Source: Sphingobacteriales bacterium (GTDB lineage Bacteria > Bacteroidota > Bacteroidia > Chitinophagales > Chitinophagaceae). From it: DNA of 64,000 bases. The DNA is taken from positions 186,001 through 250,000 of the forward strand of contig JACRLZ010000004.1 in assembly GCA_016235125.1 (NCBI GenBank), in the 5' to 3' direction. Position numbers and translations under genes: made by a program. The notes below the pieces were generated by a model, which had not been told where the DNA came from, did not search any database, and saw nothing but the letters and a program-made list of their open reading frames with translations. This document shows positions 42,815 through 53,694 of this stretch, one piece after another. How positions within the stretch are numbered: position 1 is the first letter of the stretch; every line of letters begins with the position of its first letter.

Positions 42815-45800
42815 ATGAGCTGGATTGAAGACATCATCTCGCCCAAAACCAGACAATGGGAAGAGTTTTACCGCAACCGTTTCCAGCATGACCGTATTGT
42901 ACGCAGTACGCATGGGGTAAACTGTACCGGCGGATGCTCCTGGCAGATACATGTAAAAGATGGAATAGTAGTGTGGGAAACCCAGCAACTGGATTACCCA
43001 TTACTGGAAGATTCTCTTCCACCCTATGAGCCCCGGGGATGCCAGCGGGGAATATCTTATTCCTGGTACCTGTATAGTCCGTTAAGAATAAAATACCCTC
43101 TTATTCGTGGTACGCTGCTTGATTTTTTCAGGGAAGAAAAAGAAAAAGCCGGAGGTAATCCATTGGTAGCATGGGAAAATCTTCAAAAGAACAAGGAAAA
43201 ACGCAGCCGTTACCAACGCTCCAGAGGAAAGGGCGGATTTCGCAGGGCCACCTGGGATGAAGTGCTGGAAATAATGGCTGTTGCTAATATTTATACGGCT
43301 AAAAGACATGGGCCTGATCGTGTTGCAGGTTTCTCACCAATTCCTGCCATGTCTATGATGAGTTATGCAGCCGGTGCAAGGTTTCTTCAACTCTTCGGTG
43401 GTTTCAATTTAAGTTTTTACGATTGGTATTGTGACCTTCCGACCCATTTTCCTGAAATGTGGGGTGAGCAAACTGATGTTTGCGAAAGCGCCGACTGGTA
43501 TAATTCGAAACTGATTGCCGATATGGGTGCCTGTTTGAATATGACCCGCACTCCTGACTGTCACTTCTTTGCTGAGTCACGTCACAACGGAACAAAAGCT
43601 GTTGTGTTCTCACCTGACTTCAGCCAGGTTTGTAAATATGCTGATCAATGGGTTCCGCTTCACCCAGGAACAGATAATGCTTTCTGGATGGCCGTAACTC
43701 ATATTATACTTAAAGAATACCATCATCAGAAACAAACTCCCTACTTTATTGAATACACCAAGAAGTATACTGATAGCCCGTTTTTAGTTCACCTTGAAAA
43801 AGAAGGAAACCATTATAAACCCGGAAGATTGGTTCGTGCCAATGAAATCGCTAAATGGAAAGACATTGAAAACGGTGACTGGAAATTTTTAAACATTGAT
43901 GAAAAATCAGGCGAGCTGATCGTACCAAAAGGAACGATGGGTTACCGCTGGGATAAAGCAGGCGGTAAATGGAATATGAAATACGAGTGTGGTGAAACAG
44001 AAAAAAATTATGACCCTGTACTCACCCAACTCAATAAAAATGACGGGGTGCTGCAAACCGAGTTCATTGAATATGGATTAGACAATAAATTTTTAAGAGG
44101 AGTTCCGGTAAAATATCTTGACACTGTTAATGGAAAAGTTCCGGTTGTTACCATTTATGATTTGCTAATGGGACAATACGGTGTTGACCGCGGATTAGAA
44201 GGACAGTATCCGAAAGACTATACCGATAAAGATGCCTCCTACACACCTGCCTGGCAGGAAATATTTACTGGCATTGATTCAAAAACGGTTATTCAATTTG
44301 CTCATGAATGGGGAAACACTGCTGAAACCACGCAGGGAAAATGCATGGTGATCGTTGGAGCGGGTATTAACCACTGGTATCATGCTAATTTAATATACCG
44401 TTCTGCAGCTATGACCCTTGCTTTAACCGGTTGCTTTGGCAAAAACGGCGGAGGACTTAATCACTATGTAGGCCAGGAAAAACTTGCCCCCGTAGATGCA
44501 TGGGGTGGAGTCACATTCGCCAAAGACTGGGTTCCTGTTGCAAGATTGCAGCAAGCGCCGCTCTGGCATTACATCAATACCTGTCAATATCGTTATGATG
44601 GCCGTCATTCACATTATAATGCGGTGCCGGAAAATGATCTGACTAAAAAACATACCGCCGACTCTATTTTTACAGCCGTAAGAAACGGATGGATGCCTTA
44701 CTATCCACAATTCAAGGAAAACCCGCTGAACGTAGTAAAAGATGCGGAAGCGAATGGAGCAAAAACAGATGCAGAGATCATCAAACATACAGTGGAGCAA
44801 TTAAAATCCCGGAAACTTGAATTTTCGATCAATGATCCAGATGCAGAAGAAAATTTCCCCAGGGTTTGGTATATCTGGAGAGGCAATGCCATCCATGGAA
44901 GTATGAAAGGCACCGAGTATGCTTTAAAACATTATCTCGGCACACATAACAATGTTATCGCAAAAGATTCTGAAGAAAAAACAGATGAAATTATCTGGCA
45001 TGAAATCGCCCCGCAAGGTAAATTGGATTTGGTGGTGGACCTGAATTTCCGCATGGATTCATCGGCCCTTTATTCTGATATCGTTCTTCCAGCTGCATCC
45101 TGGTACGAGAAAAATGATATGAACAGTACAGATATGCACTCGTTCATTCATCCGCTTGGACAGGCCATAGCCCCGGTTTGGGAATCAAAAACCGATTGGG
45201 ATATTTTTAAACAGCTTGCTAAAGCTACCAGTGAAATAGCCAAAAAATATTTTGCTGAGCCGCAGAAAGATATTGTAATGACTCCCCTTTCTCATGATAC
45301 GGCAGATGAAATAGCACAGCCAACCATCAAAGACTGGTTCAAAGGAGAGTGTGAACCCGTTCCGGGAAAATCAATGCCAAAACTGACCATCGTAACAAGG
45401 GACTATACTCAATTATATGAAAAGTACATTACCCTTGGCGAAGGCATCCGTGAAAAAGGATTGGGAGCCCATGGCAATCATTATTTCTGCAAAGAAGAAT
45501 ATGATGAAATGTGTACATCCAATCACTTTCATCACAGAAATTATAATGGCAAAGTAATGCCCTCCATTCAGGAAGATGAATGGGCAGCCAATGCGGTGCT
45601 CAATCTTTCAACGCTGACCAATGGAAAACTCAATGTAGAGGCTTATAAAAACATGGAGAAGAAAACAGGGCTTTCATTGGCAGACCTGGGTGAGGGCAGC
45701 AAAGATGTGAAGCTGCGCTTTCAGGATATTGTTGCGCAACCAAGAAGATATAATACTTCTCCTCTCTGGTCAGGATTGATGAATGATGGAAGAGCCTACT

Positions 45801-46432
45801 CCGCCTATACTTATAATGTAGAAAGGTTGGTTCCGTGGAGAACACTTACCGGACGGCAGCATTTTTATCTAGACCATGAATTATATATTGCTCATGGTGA
45901 GCACCTGCCCACCTATAAACCTGCCCCAAGGCCGGAAGTGTATGGCGATCTGCGTGAAACCTGGAAAAACGGAAAAGCATTAGCACTGAATTATCTCACG
46001 CCTCATGGTAAGTGGCACATTCACTCCACTTATATGGAAAATATCCGGATGCTTACACTTTCCCGTGGATGCGAGCCTTGCTGGCTGAGTGAAAAAGATG
46101 CCGAAACATTGGGTATAAAAGATAATGACTGGGTAGAAGTTCATAACGATCATGGTGTGTATGTAACCCGTGCCTGCGTTAGTTCAAGGATTGCACCCGG
46201 AAGTTGTATTGTATATCATGTGCCGGAAAGAACGGTAGGAATTCCTAAATCACAATTGAGAGGTAACAGGCGCGGAGGAGGACATAACAGTGTAACCCGC
46301 ACTCACCTGAAGCCAAATTACCTGAGTGGCGGATACGGGCAGTTCTCTTATCACTTTAATTATTGGGGGCCAATCGCACCGCAAAGGGATACACATGTAA
46401 TCGTAAAGAAAATGGAGAAACTTGTTTGGTAG
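42815..46432 (+). CDS. narG: respiratory nitrate reductase alpha subunit (NarG)
   Basis: NarG reduces nitrate to nitrite at a molybdenum bis-MGD centre on the cytoplasmic side. The 1205-residue protein has the FS0 cluster ligands ([13 protein letters not shown] near residue 32 with His and two Cys, and [16 protein letters not shown] near 73) and the Mo-ligand Asp in [16 protein letters not shown] near 250. The C-terminal part keeps [10 protein letters not shown] and the final Arg-rich [10 protein letters not shown]. There is no Tat signal, as expected for the membrane-bound cytoplasm-facing type. It is followed by narH after 28 bases. Confidence 0.97.
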   Translation: MSWIEDIISPKTRQWEEFYRNRFQHDRIVRSTHGVNCTGGCSWQIHVKDGIVVWETQQLDYPLLEDSLPPYEPRGCQRGISYSWYLYSPLRIKYPLIRGTLLDFFREEKEKAGGNPLVAWENLQKNKEKRSRYQRSRGKGGFRRATWDEVLEIMAVANIYTAKRHGPDRVAGFSPIPAMSMMSYAAGARFLQLFGGFNLSFYDWYCDLPTHFPEMWGEQTDVCESADWYNSKLIADMGACLNMTRTPDCHFFAESRHNGTKAVVFSPDFSQVCKYADQWVPLHPGTDNAFWMAVTHIILKEYHHQKQTPYFIEYTKKYTDSPFLVHLEKEGNHYKPGRLVRANEIAKWKDIENGDWKFLNIDEKSGELIVPKGTMGYRWDKAGGKWNMKYECGETEKNYDPVLTQLNKNDGVLQTEFIEYGLDNKFLRGVPVKYLDTVNGKVPVVTIYDLLMGQYGVDRGLEGQYPKDYTDKDASYTPAWQEIFTGIDSKTVIQFAHEWGNTAETTQGKCMVIVGAGINHWYHANLIYRSAAMTLALTGCFGKNGGGLNHYVGQEKLAPVDAWGGVTFAKDWVPVARLQQAPLWHYINTCQYRYDGRHSHYNAVPENDLTKKHTADSIFTAVRNGWMPYYPQFKENPLNVVKDAEANGAKTDAEIIKHTVEQLKSRKLEFSINDPDAEENFPRVWYIWRGNAIHGSMKGTEYALKHYLGTHNNVIAKDSEEKTDEIIWHEIAPQGKLDLVVDLNFRMDSSALYSDIVLPAASWYEKNDMNSTDMHSFIHPLGQAIAPVWESKTDWDIFKQLAKATSEIAKKYFAEPQKDIVMTPLSHDTADEIAQPTIKDWFKGECEPVPGKSMPKLTIVTRDYTQLYEKYITLGEGIREKGLGAHGNHYFCKEEYDEMCTSNHFHHRNYNGKVMPSIQEDEWAANAVLNLSTLTNGKLNVEAYKNMEKKTGLSLADLGEGSKDVKLRFQDIVAQPRRYNTSPLWSGLMNDGRAYSAYTYNVERLVPWRTLTGRQHFYLDHELYIAHGEHLPTYKPAPRPEVYGDLRETWKNGKALALNYLTPHGKWHIHSTYMENIRMLTLSRGCEPCWLSEKDAETLGIKDNDWVEVHNDHGVYVTRACVSSRIAPGSCIVYHVPERTVGIPKSQLRGNRRGGGHNSVTRTHLKPNYLSGGYGQFSYHFNYWGPIAPQRDTHVIVKKMEKLVW

Positions 46433-46460
46433 ATAAACTTTAATCTTAAATATTTTAAAT

Positions 46461-48011
46461 ATGGATGTCCGCTCACAAATATCAATGGTCTTTCACCTGG
46501 ACAAATGTATCGGGTGCCACACCTGCTCTATTGCCTGTAAAAACATATGGACTGACCGTAAGGGAGCAGAATATATGTGGTGGAATAATGTAGAAACCAA
46601 ACCGGGTACAGGTTATCCTACCAAATGGGAAGATCAGAATATTTACAGGGGTGGCTGGCAAAAAACCAATGGAAAAGTTACCCTTAAAGGTGCAGGAAAA
46701 AGAAGAGGATTGACTAATATCTTTTATAACCCCAACCTTCCGGTTATTGATGACTATTATGAACCCTTTACGTATAAATATTTAGATCTTATAGAATCTC
46801 CGGAAGGGGATGATCAGCCAACTGCAAGGCCTGTTTCTTTAATAACCGGCAAACCTATTGATATTAAAATGGGACCTAACTGGGATGATGATCTCAGCGG
46901 TACTCCTGATTACGGCAGAAACGACCCGAATCTGAAAAACTTAAGTGCTGCTGAACAGGAAGTGATGTTTCAACTGGAAAGAATGGCATTCTTTTATCTA
47001 CCACGGATTTGTAACCATTGTTTGAATCCTGCCTGTGTAGGAGCATGTCCTTCCGGTGCTATTTACAAACGGGGCGAAGATGGTGTTGTGTTAATTAACC
47101 AGGAAGTTTGCCGTGCCTGGCGGATGTGTGTAACCGCCTGTCCTTACAAAAAATCATACTACAACTGGCATACCGGTAAATCTGAAAAGTGTATTCTCTG
47201 TTTTCCCCGTCTTGAAGCGGGTCTTGCACCTGCCTGTATGCACTCATGCGTAGGAAGAATCCGTTATCTCGGAGTATTGCTGTATGATGCAGATAAAATA
47301 GAAGCAGCCGTACATGATGACGAGAAAAATCTGATAGACCGTCATCTTGATATTATCCTGGATCCATTTGATGAAAAAGTAATAAGGGCTGCAAAAATGA
47401 ACGGTGTTGCTGATTCAACAATTCATGCTGCACAGTTTTCTCCTGTTTACAAATATGTGAAAGAATGGAAACTGGCATTACCACTTCATGCTGAGTTCCG
47501 CACATTGCCGATGTTATTTTATGTGCCACCATTGCTGCCGGTCATGGCAACAGTGAAACAGGTAGATAACAGCGACCAGGCAGAAAAAATGAATCCCATC
47601 GCAAAATACTGGGATGACAACTGGCTGTATGATACCAGCACCAAAGAATTATGGGGCACACTGGATCAGGTTCGCTTCCCGCTGAAATACCTTGCCAGCC
47701 TGCTCAGCGCCGGCAATGAAGACATGATAAAAGATAAATGGAAAAAATTAATGGCAGTCCGTATTCATCGCAGAAGAGTTACCGTAGGTGATGTAAGCAA
47801 TGAAAAAGCGGATGAAACTTTACGGGAAGCAGGAATAACTGCTGAGATGGCTGATGGAATTTTCTATCTCACTGCGCTGGCAAAATTTGAAGACCGTTTT
47901 GTCATTCCTCCGGCTCACCGTGAGCAGGCAATTGAAATGCTTGACTTCACCGGAGATACGAAAGGAGAAGTTGGATTCGGAATTAAAAGTAAAATAAGAA
48001 GAGGACTTTAA
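46461..48011 (+). CDS. narH: respiratory nitrate reductase beta subunit (NarH)
   Basis: NarH carries four Fe-S clusters that wire NarI to NarG. The 516-residue protein shows HLDKCIGCHTCSIACKN near residue 13, RICNHCLNPACVGACPSG near 181, EVCRAWRMCVTACPYKKS near 215 and KCILCFPRLEAGLAPACMHS near 240. The Trp in CRAWRMC marks the [3Fe-4S] cluster of NarH. The first segments are intact and the length is normal. narJ starts 20 bases later. Confidence 0.97.
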   Translation: MDVRSQISMVFHLDKCIGCHTCSIACKNIWTDRKGAEYMWWNNVETKPGTGYPTKWEDQNIYRGGWQKTNGKVTLKGAGKRRGLTNIFYNPNLPVIDDYYEPFTYKYLDLIESPEGDDQPTARPVSLITGKPIDIKMGPNWDDDLSGTPDYGRNDPNLKNLSAAEQEVMFQLERMAFFYLPRICNHCLNPACVGACPSGAIYKRGEDGVVLINQEVCRAWRMCVTACPYKKSYYNWHTGKSEKCILCFPRLEAGLAPACMHSCVGRIRYLGVLLYDADKIEAAVHDDEKNLIDRHLDIILDPFDEKVIRAAKMNGVADSTIHAAQFSPVYKYVKEWKLALPLHAEFRTLPMLFYVPPLLPVMATVKQVDNSDQAEKMNPIAKYWDDNWLYDTSTKELWGTLDQVRFPLKYLASLLSAGNEDMIKDKWKKLMAVRIHRRRVTVGDVSNEKADETLREAGITAEMADGIFYLTALAKFEDRFVIPPAHREQAIEMLDFTGDTKGEVGFGIKSKIRRGL

Positions 48012-48030
48012 TAAGTAAAGAAAATACAAT

Positions 48031-48816
48031 ATGGATACCATTTCAGATATAAAACCAGGCATACAATCCTCAACGACACAGGAACTGAGCGATTATGAAT
48101 TGATATCCGGGCTTTTTATTTATCCGCAAAGCAATTCATATGTAACCGAAGGAGAAGAGGTATATAAGCATTTCTCTGCCACCCTTCCGGAAGCGGCAGA
48201 ACTGATGAAACCTTTCACTGAGTTTATCGCTAACTCTACTGTGCAGGAAATACAGGAATTATTCCTTCGTTCATTTGATGTGCAGGCCATTACCACACTT
48301 GATATTGGCTTTACCTTATTTGGAGAAGATTACAAACGGGGACAATTGCTGGTGAACCTGAACAGAGAGCATCGGGAAGCCGGAAATGATTGCCATACCG
48401 AACTCTCCGACCATTTACCGAATGTATTGCGTTTGTTGCCAAAAATGAAAGATGAAACAATGCGTAATGAAATTGCGCTACGATTGCTTATTCCGGCAGT
48501 AGAAAAAATGATCAGCGAATTTGATGGCAGGAAAATTGAAAAGAAAGATGAAATCTATAAAAAGAACCTGAAAACGGTTATTGACTATTCACCGGTTTAC
48601 AGAACGGTGTACCAGAGTTTGCTACAGGCGTTGTTTATCGCACTAAAAAATGATTTTGGCTATGAACCCGGCAGTTTAAATGTTCCATCGGGTGTTGAAG
48701 AACAGGATATCAGTAATCTGTCTTGCAGTGATAAGACAGCCTGCAGCTCCTGTAATCCTGTTGCTAAGGATTACAGTGGAAATATTGAAATAGAAATGAA
48801 CATTGAAAAATATTAA
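48031..48816 (+). CDS. narJ: nitrate reductase assembly chaperone (NarJ)
   Basis: NarJ is a TorD-family chaperone that holds NarGH until molybdenum cofactor is loaded and the complex docks on NarI. The 261-residue protein has the typical helix around YELISGLFIYPQ, LDIGFTLFGEDYKRGQLLVN near residue 90, and a cluster of leucines and acidic residues before SDHLPNVLRLLPKM near 130. It is somewhat long, with a C-terminal extension rich in Cys (LSCSDKTACSSCNP) that could bind metal. Its position between narH and narI is standard. Confidence 0.92.
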   Translation: MDTISDIKPGIQSSTTQELSDYELISGLFIYPQSNSYVTEGEEVYKHFSATLPEAAELMKPFTEFIANSTVQEIQELFLRSFDVQAITTLDIGFTLFGEDYKRGQLLVNLNREHREAGNDCHTELSDHLPNVLRLLPKMKDETMRNEIALRLLIPAVEKMISEFDGRKIEKKDEIYKKNLKTVIDYSPVYRTVYQSLLQALFIALKNDFGYEPGSLNVPSGVEEQDISNLSCSDKTACSSCNPVAKDYSGNIEIEMNIEKY

Positions 48817-48834
48817 TGACAAAAACAGCATACT

Positions 48835-49563
48835 ATGAATGCTCTTAATAATTTCTTCTTTATTGCGCTTCCTTATATGGCGCTGGTAATTTTCCTGGTG
48901 GGTTCTATTTACCGGTTCACCTATAAGGGGTTTCAGTTTTCATCACTTTCCTCCCAGTTCCTGGAAGGAAGAAAATTATTTTATGGCTCTGTGCCGTTTC
49001 ACTGGGGCGTCATTTTTCTTTTTCTGGGTCACCTTATTGCATTTCTTTTTCCACGGGAAGTTTTGGCATGGAACAGCCAGCCGGTTCGCCTGATGATACT
49101 TGAGATTACCGCTTTCATTTTCGGTATCAGTATGCTGGTGGGTCTTGTTAATCTTTTGGTGAGACGATACACCACCCCCCGTTTGAAGTTTGTTACCAAT
49201 AAAATGGACCTGGTGATTTATCTGTTGCTGATATTTCAAACCGTAATGGGCTTGTGGATTGCTTACAATTTCCGTTGGGGTTCTTCCTGGTTTTCCACTT
49301 TACTTACCCCTTATCTGAATTCTATTTTCACCCTTCAGCCTGACATAACAGTTGTATCACTGCTTCCTTTGACGGTTAAGCTTCATATCATCGGCGCTTT
49401 TGTAATTATCGGGCTTATCCCCTTTTCAAGGCTCATTCACTTCCTGGTTCCTCCTATTGATTATATATGGCGCCCTTATCAGCAGGTAAGGTGGTATTGG
49501 GGCAGAAGAAAGGTACGAAGCCCCCGCACACCCTGGTCGGTACAACGTCCTAAAAATAATTAA
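48835..49563 (+). CDS. narI: nitrate reductase gamma subunit (NarI)
   Basis: NarI is the dihaem cytochrome b that oxidises quinol and anchors NarGH in the membrane. The 242-residue protein has five membrane spans. Haem ligands are visible in PFHWGVIFLFLGHLIAFLFP near residue 56 and in KLHIIGAFVIIGLIPFSRLI near residue 180 followed by HFLV. It is 18 bases after narJ and 3 bases before the next gene. Confidence 0.95.
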   Translation: MNALNNFFFIALPYMALVIFLVGSIYRFTYKGFQFSSLSSQFLEGRKLFYGSVPFHWGVIFLFLGHLIAFLFPREVLAWNSQPVRLMILEITAFIFGISMLVGLVNLLVRRYTTPRLKFVTNKMDLVIYLLLIFQTVMGLWIAYNFRWGSSWFSTLLTPYLNSIFTLQPDITVVSLLPLTVKLHIIGAFVIIGLIPFSRLIHFLVPPIDYIWRPYQQVRWYWGRRKVRSPRTPWSVQRPKNN

Positions 49564-49566
49564 CCC

Positions 49567-50016
49567 ATGCTGCTGAACATCGTAACCGATGAAGAACTGC
49601 TCACCAGCCAGATAGTAAAGACAATTCTGTTGATCCTCACCGGTGCAGGAATCATATATAACCTGTTTCGGATTGTTCGCAAAAAATCAAAAAGCAAGAG
49701 AATAATAAACTCCGTCATTTTCATTATCCTGTCTGTCGCCATCATTTTCATATTTAAAGAATACCGTGTTGAATCAGCTCTTCTTAAAAACCCGGAATAT
49801 GTTCAGGGTACCACCATTGGTTATTGCAATGTTTTTGCCCGGGGACAGGGTATTGAATTTGAGTATGAAGTAAACGGTCAGAAATTCCGTAACTGTAATA
49901 CCTATCATCCTGTTTCAAAAGACAGCATTATTGTTCCGGGTGGAAAATATGAGGTCAGGTATTCGCAGAAATTTTCCGGAAAAGGCAGAATGAATTTCAG
50001 AAAGAAAACAGAATAA
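49567..50016 (+). CDS. small membrane protein of unknown function in the nar operon
   Basis: This 149-residue protein has two N-terminal membrane spans (ILLILTGAGIIYNLFRI and VIFIILSVAIIFIF) separated by a basic loop, then a C-terminal domain of about 85 residues with a beta-rich look (TTIGYCNVFARGQGIEFEYE, GGKYEVRYSQ). The soluble part resembles DUF3592-like membrane-attached beta domains. It sits directly between narI and narK, so a role in nitrate respiration is suggested only by position. Confidence 0.7.
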   Translation: MLLNIVTDEELLTSQIVKTILLILTGAGIIYNLFRIVRKKSKSKRIINSVIFIILSVAIIFIFKEYRVESALLKNPEYVQGTTIGYCNVFARGQGIEFEYEVNGQKFRNCNTYHPVSKDSIIVPGGKYEVRYSQKFSGKGRMNFRKKTE

Positions 50017-50029
50017 GAAAATTTTTTGT

Positions 50030-51529
50030 ATGGAACAAAGAGTAACTGCAACATCTCACCGTATTCTTTTTTTAAACACTCTGGCATTTACTGTTTGTTT
50101 TGCCGTGTGGATGTTTAATGGAGTACTCGTTGCTTTTCTTGTGGATAACCAGATTTTCAAATGGAACCCGGTTGAAATTGGTTGGTTGCTTGCCATTCCT
50201 GTTCTAAGCGGCTCTATATTCAGGCTTCATGGCGGAATATGGACAGATAAATATGGTGGCAAATGGATGATGGGCGGATTACTGTTATTATGTTCCATTC
50301 CCATGTTTTTGGTTAGCTATGCAAACAGCTTTGCAGCCTTTGCATTATGCAGCCTGGGGTTTGGCCTGTCTGGAGTTGGTTTTTCAATTGGTATTGCTTC
50401 CACTTCACTGTGGTATCCAAAAGAATGGCAGGGACGGGCACTTGGCATTTTCGGAATGGGCAATTTTGGGGCAGGTATCACAACCCTGGTAGCTCCTACA
50501 TTGTTGAAAAAGCTCACAGGTAATGGAACAAACCTTGAAGGTTGGCGCCAGCTTCCTCAAATTTATGCGGCAGCATTAGTTATTATGGCAGTTATCTTTC
50601 TGGTCTTTACAAAAAATAAAAAATCAGAAAAAGCCAAAGGAAAAAGCTTTATCAAAATGCTTGCTCCTTTAAAACAGACAAGGGTATGGCGCTTTGGTTT
50701 GTATTATTACCTGGTGTTCGGATGTTTTGTTGCCTTGTCACAATGGCTGGTTCCATATTATGTAAATATGTATTCTGTTTCTTTAGTTACTGCAGGATTA
50801 CTGGCATCGCTGTTCAGCATGCCTTCAGGTCTTATCCGGGCATTGGGCGGCTGGTTATCTGATAAGCTGGGCGCCAGAAAAGTGATGTACTGGATTTTTG
50901 TTGCATCCTGCATTATTTGTTTTTTACTCATCATACCGCAAATGGAAATCCAATCACCCGGTCAGGGTGTGCTTGCAAAAAGAAGTGGCACGGTTAGTTT
51001 CGTTTCTGATAGCCTGATACAGGTTGATGGATTGTCTTATCCGCTTGTTATCAAAAAGGAAATGGCGGTTTCAAATACTAAATTTTCTGTTTTTCCCAAA
51101 AAAAATACCTGGCAGGTACCCGTAGTCAAAACAGGAGACCAGATAAAAAAGAAGCAACTGCTTGCAAAAGGAACCACCCTGATTAATTTCCAGGCTAATA
51201 TCTGGATTGCCACTTTTTTAATTTTTCTTGTTGGAATAGTATGGGGAATCGGTAAGGCAGCTGTGTATAAGCATATTCCAAATTATTTCCCAAATGATGT
51301 GGGCGCCGTAGGTGGAATGGTAGGTGTACTGGGTGGATTAGGAGGATTTTTTTCCCCTATCATCTTCGGCTATTTGCTCAAAGGAACAGGATTATGGACC
51401 AGTATGTGGATCTTTCTTTGGGCAGTATCCATTACCTGTCTATGGTGGATGCATCATGTAATTACACATATGAGAGATAAAGCGGCTCCCCATACAAAAG
51501 GAAAATTTGAATCATCTAACGAACATTAA
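50030..51529 (+). CDS. narK: NarK-family nitrate/nitrite transporter with periplasmic insert
   Basis: This 499-residue MFS protein has twelve predicted spans and NarK-type glycine-rich signatures (LSGSIFRLHGGIWTDKYGGK near 62, GIFGMGNFGAGITTL near 142, GGMVGVLGGLGGFFSP near 432). NarK proteins take up nitrate and/or export nitrite. The unusual feature is a hydrophilic insert of about 75-80 residues between spans 9 and 10, in a periplasmic loop, with a beta-sandwich look (AKRSGTVSFVSDSLIQVDG, VKTGDQIKKKQLLAKGTTLI) that recalls barrel-sandwich hybrid domains. Ordinary NarK has only a short loop there. Confidence 0.9.
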   Translation: MEQRVTATSHRILFLNTLAFTVCFAVWMFNGVLVAFLVDNQIFKWNPVEIGWLLAIPVLSGSIFRLHGGIWTDKYGGKWMMGGLLLLCSIPMFLVSYANSFAAFALCSLGFGLSGVGFSIGIASTSLWYPKEWQGRALGIFGMGNFGAGITTLVAPTLLKKLTGNGTNLEGWRQLPQIYAAALVIMAVIFLVFTKNKKSEKAKGKSFIKMLAPLKQTRVWRFGLYYYLVFGCFVALSQWLVPYYVNMYSVSLVTAGLLASLFSMPSGLIRALGGWLSDKLGARKVMYWIFVASCIICFLLIIPQMEIQSPGQGVLAKRSGTVSFVSDSLIQVDGLSYPLVIKKEMAVSNTKFSVFPKKNTWQVPVVKTGDQIKKKQLLAKGTTLINFQANIWIATFLIFLVGIVWGIGKAAVYKHIPNYFPNDVGAVGGMVGVLGGLGGFFSPIIFGYLLKGTGLWTSMWIFLWAVSITCLWWMHHVITHMRDKAAPHTKGKFESSNEH

Positions 51530-51540
51530 ACTTAAAAAAT

Positions 51541-52884
51541 ATGTCAACCTGGTTAGCAAAATGGGATCCTGAAGATAATTTACAATGGGAAAGTGAGGGT
51601 AAACGGATAGCCTGGCGAACCCTTACTATTACAACACTTGCCCTTACTCTTTCGTTTGCCACCTGGTTTATGATGAGTGTAATCGTAGTAAAACTGCCCG
51701 GTATTGGTTTTAAATTTACCACCAATCAATTGTTCTGGATTGCTGCTATGCCGGGCCTTGCGGGAGGCACATTTCGCATCATACACACTTTCCTGTTGCC
51801 AATTTATGGTACCAGGCATGTAATAACTTTTGCTACCCTGCTGAAATTAATCCCCTGTGTAGGTATTGGATTAGCAGTAATGGATCCTGCTACTCCTTTC
51901 TGGGTTTTTCTAATTCTGGCTTTTAGTTGTGGATTTGGTGGCGGCGATTTTTCTTCCTTCATGCCAAGTACGAATTTATTTTTTCCAAAAAGATTAAAAG
52001 GCACTGCCCTGGGAATTCAGGCAGGGATTGGAAATTTCGGAGTGAGCCTGGCACAGTTCATGACACCGGCACTGCTGGGAGTCGCTATTTATGGAGCATC
52101 CGAAACTTTCACAAAAGTGAATCCCAAAACCAAAGAGGTTCTTGGCAGCGATCAAATTTATTTACAGAATGCAGCTCTCTGGTACATACCACTGCTTTTT
52201 CTTGTTGCTATAATTTGCTGGTGGAAATTGCGCAGCATTCCCGTAAAGGCATCCTTTAAAGAACAACTGGATATTTTCAGAAATAAACACACCTGGTTCT
52301 GCACAATCACCTACATGATGACATTTGGTTCTTTTGCCGGGCTATCTGCAGCATTTCCATTGTTAATGAAAACACTCTACGGAAATTTTGAAGGAGCCCC
52401 GGATCCATTAAAATTCGCATTCTACGGTCCATTAATCGGTTCAGCAAGCCGTGTAATTTTCGGTTTTGTTTCTGATAAAACAGGGGGAGCTATTCTTACT
52501 ACCATTACAGGTATTGGACTGATGACAGGCTGTACCTTACTCATCACAATGGGGTTGGTGGCACCTACCAGCATGGAACAGTTTCCAATTTTTGTGGCCG
52601 TTATGCTTGGCTTATTTTTCTTTACCGGAATTGGTAACGCCGCTACTTTCCGGCAGTTCCCGATTATTTTCGGGCATAATCCAAGACAGGCGGCAGGTGT
52701 TATCGGCTGGACAGCAGCCATTGCAGCCTACGGCCCATTTATTTTTTCTATTATTATTGGATCCGTGATAAAATTAACCGGAAATGCAACCGGGTTTTTT
52801 TATGGTTTAATTTGTTTTACATTAATTGCTACCTGGATAAACTGGTATTATTACAACCGAAAAGGCTGCGAAAAACCAAGTTAA
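51541..52884 (+). CDS. narK: NarK-family nitrate/nitrite transporter (second)
   Basis: This 447-residue MFS transporter follows the first NarK by 11 bases. It carries NarK-like motifs: GFGGGDFSSFMPSTNLFFPK near residue 140, LGIQAGIGNFGVSLAQF near 158, SASRVIFGFVSDKTGGA near 300 and FTGIGNAATFRQFPIIF near 360. Paired NarK genes (proton-symport and nitrate/nitrite antiport types) occur in many denitrifiers. The cytoplasmic N terminus is longer than in the first copy, and the periplasmic insert is absent. Confidence 0.92.
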   Translation: MSTWLAKWDPEDNLQWESEGKRIAWRTLTITTLALTLSFATWFMMSVIVVKLPGIGFKFTTNQLFWIAAMPGLAGGTFRIIHTFLLPIYGTRHVITFATLLKLIPCVGIGLAVMDPATPFWVFLILAFSCGFGGGDFSSFMPSTNLFFPKRLKGTALGIQAGIGNFGVSLAQFMTPALLGVAIYGASETFTKVNPKTKEVLGSDQIYLQNAALWYIPLLFLVAIICWWKLRSIPVKASFKEQLDIFRNKHTWFCTITYMMTFGSFAGLSAAFPLLMKTLYGNFEGAPDPLKFAFYGPLIGSASRVIFGFVSDKTGGAILTTITGIGLMTGCTLLITMGLVAPTSMEQFPIFVAVMLGLFFFTGIGNAATFRQFPIIFGHNPRQAAGVIGWTAAIAAYGPFIFSIIIGSVIKLTGNATGFFYGLICFTLIATWINWYYYNRKGCEKPS

Positions 52885-52964
52885 CACATATCATACGTAG
52901 CTTTGATAATTGTCAGATAATTAAAAACCCTAACCCCTAATCTTTAGGAAGTTAATTTACATAC

Positions 52965-53639
52965 ATGACTAATATTTTTTCAGAATCAGATTATCTGAAA
53001 CGTAATGTTGAAAAAGATGCCAACGGGCAACCCGGGTATTCTCCTATGGATCCACCTGATGCTTATAAGCCGCCCGGCATTGAACCCGTAGCGTATGAGC
53101 TTTTGGACCCGGTTCTCCGTCATCTTTATGATGAGCATAAATTCATACTGGCCGGGCTGGATGATTTAGAAAAAGCATTGCTGGAAATAAGAAAAGAAGG
53201 CATCAACAAAAGTCTTAATAAAAAACTGGCTGATTTTTTCAAATTTCTTGATGAGTTTATTGTTCTGCATCATCTGAAGGAAGAAAGGATTCTATTTCCT
53301 TTACTCCACGATCGTCTTCTGGATGCAGGAGAACATGCCCCGGGTTCTATTCCTGAAACAGCTGTAGATATGCTGGAGAATGATCATATAAAAACTATGC
53401 AGCTGGTTACCCTTATGTTTAGTTTGATGGGATTATCATCAAGACTTACAGATCTTTCTTCCCGGGCAATTTTAATTGACACTGCAATAGAACAGGGCAA
53501 TTCATTAATTGAATTACTCCGGTTACACATATTCAGGGAGAATAATGTTGTTTTTGCTCTTGCACATAAATATTTTACAAATGAGGACTTTCAGGAGCAG
53601 AAAGATCAACTTAAAAAATATTTTTCAATAGCGCTGTAA
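52965..53639 (+). CDS. hemerythrin-domain protein
   Basis: This 224-residue protein has an N-terminal Pro-rich lead (residues 1-45) and then a hemerythrin-type helical bundle with metal-ligand-like residues in LYDEHKFILAGL near residue 52, EFIVLHHLKEERILFPLLH near 97, LENDHIKTMQL near 140 and LLRLHIFRENNVVFALAH near 185. It resembles hemerythrin proteins of the DnrN/ScdA-like type linked to NO stress, without their N-terminal domain. It differs from the hemerythrin at 35575-36117. Placed between narK and moaA, it likely responds to NO or O2 chemistry. Confidence 0.82.
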   Translation: MTNIFSESDYLKRNVEKDANGQPGYSPMDPPDAYKPPGIEPVAYELLDPVLRHLYDEHKFILAGLDDLEKALLEIRKEGINKSLNKKLADFFKFLDEFIVLHHLKEERILFPLLHDRLLDAGEHAPGSIPETAVDMLENDHIKTMQLVTLMFSLMGLSSRLTDLSSRAILIDTAIEQGNSLIELLRLHIFRENNVVFALAHKYFTNEDFQEQKDQLKKYFSIAL

Positions 53640-53694
53640 TAATTTTGAAAAAGTTGAAAACGGGAGAGCATGATGCTGGCGATAAAATATATTT

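Noticed and set aside
53640-53694. Moco riboswitch before moaA
   Set aside because: The gap to the preceding gene is only 55 bases, too short for the known Moco RNA motif.
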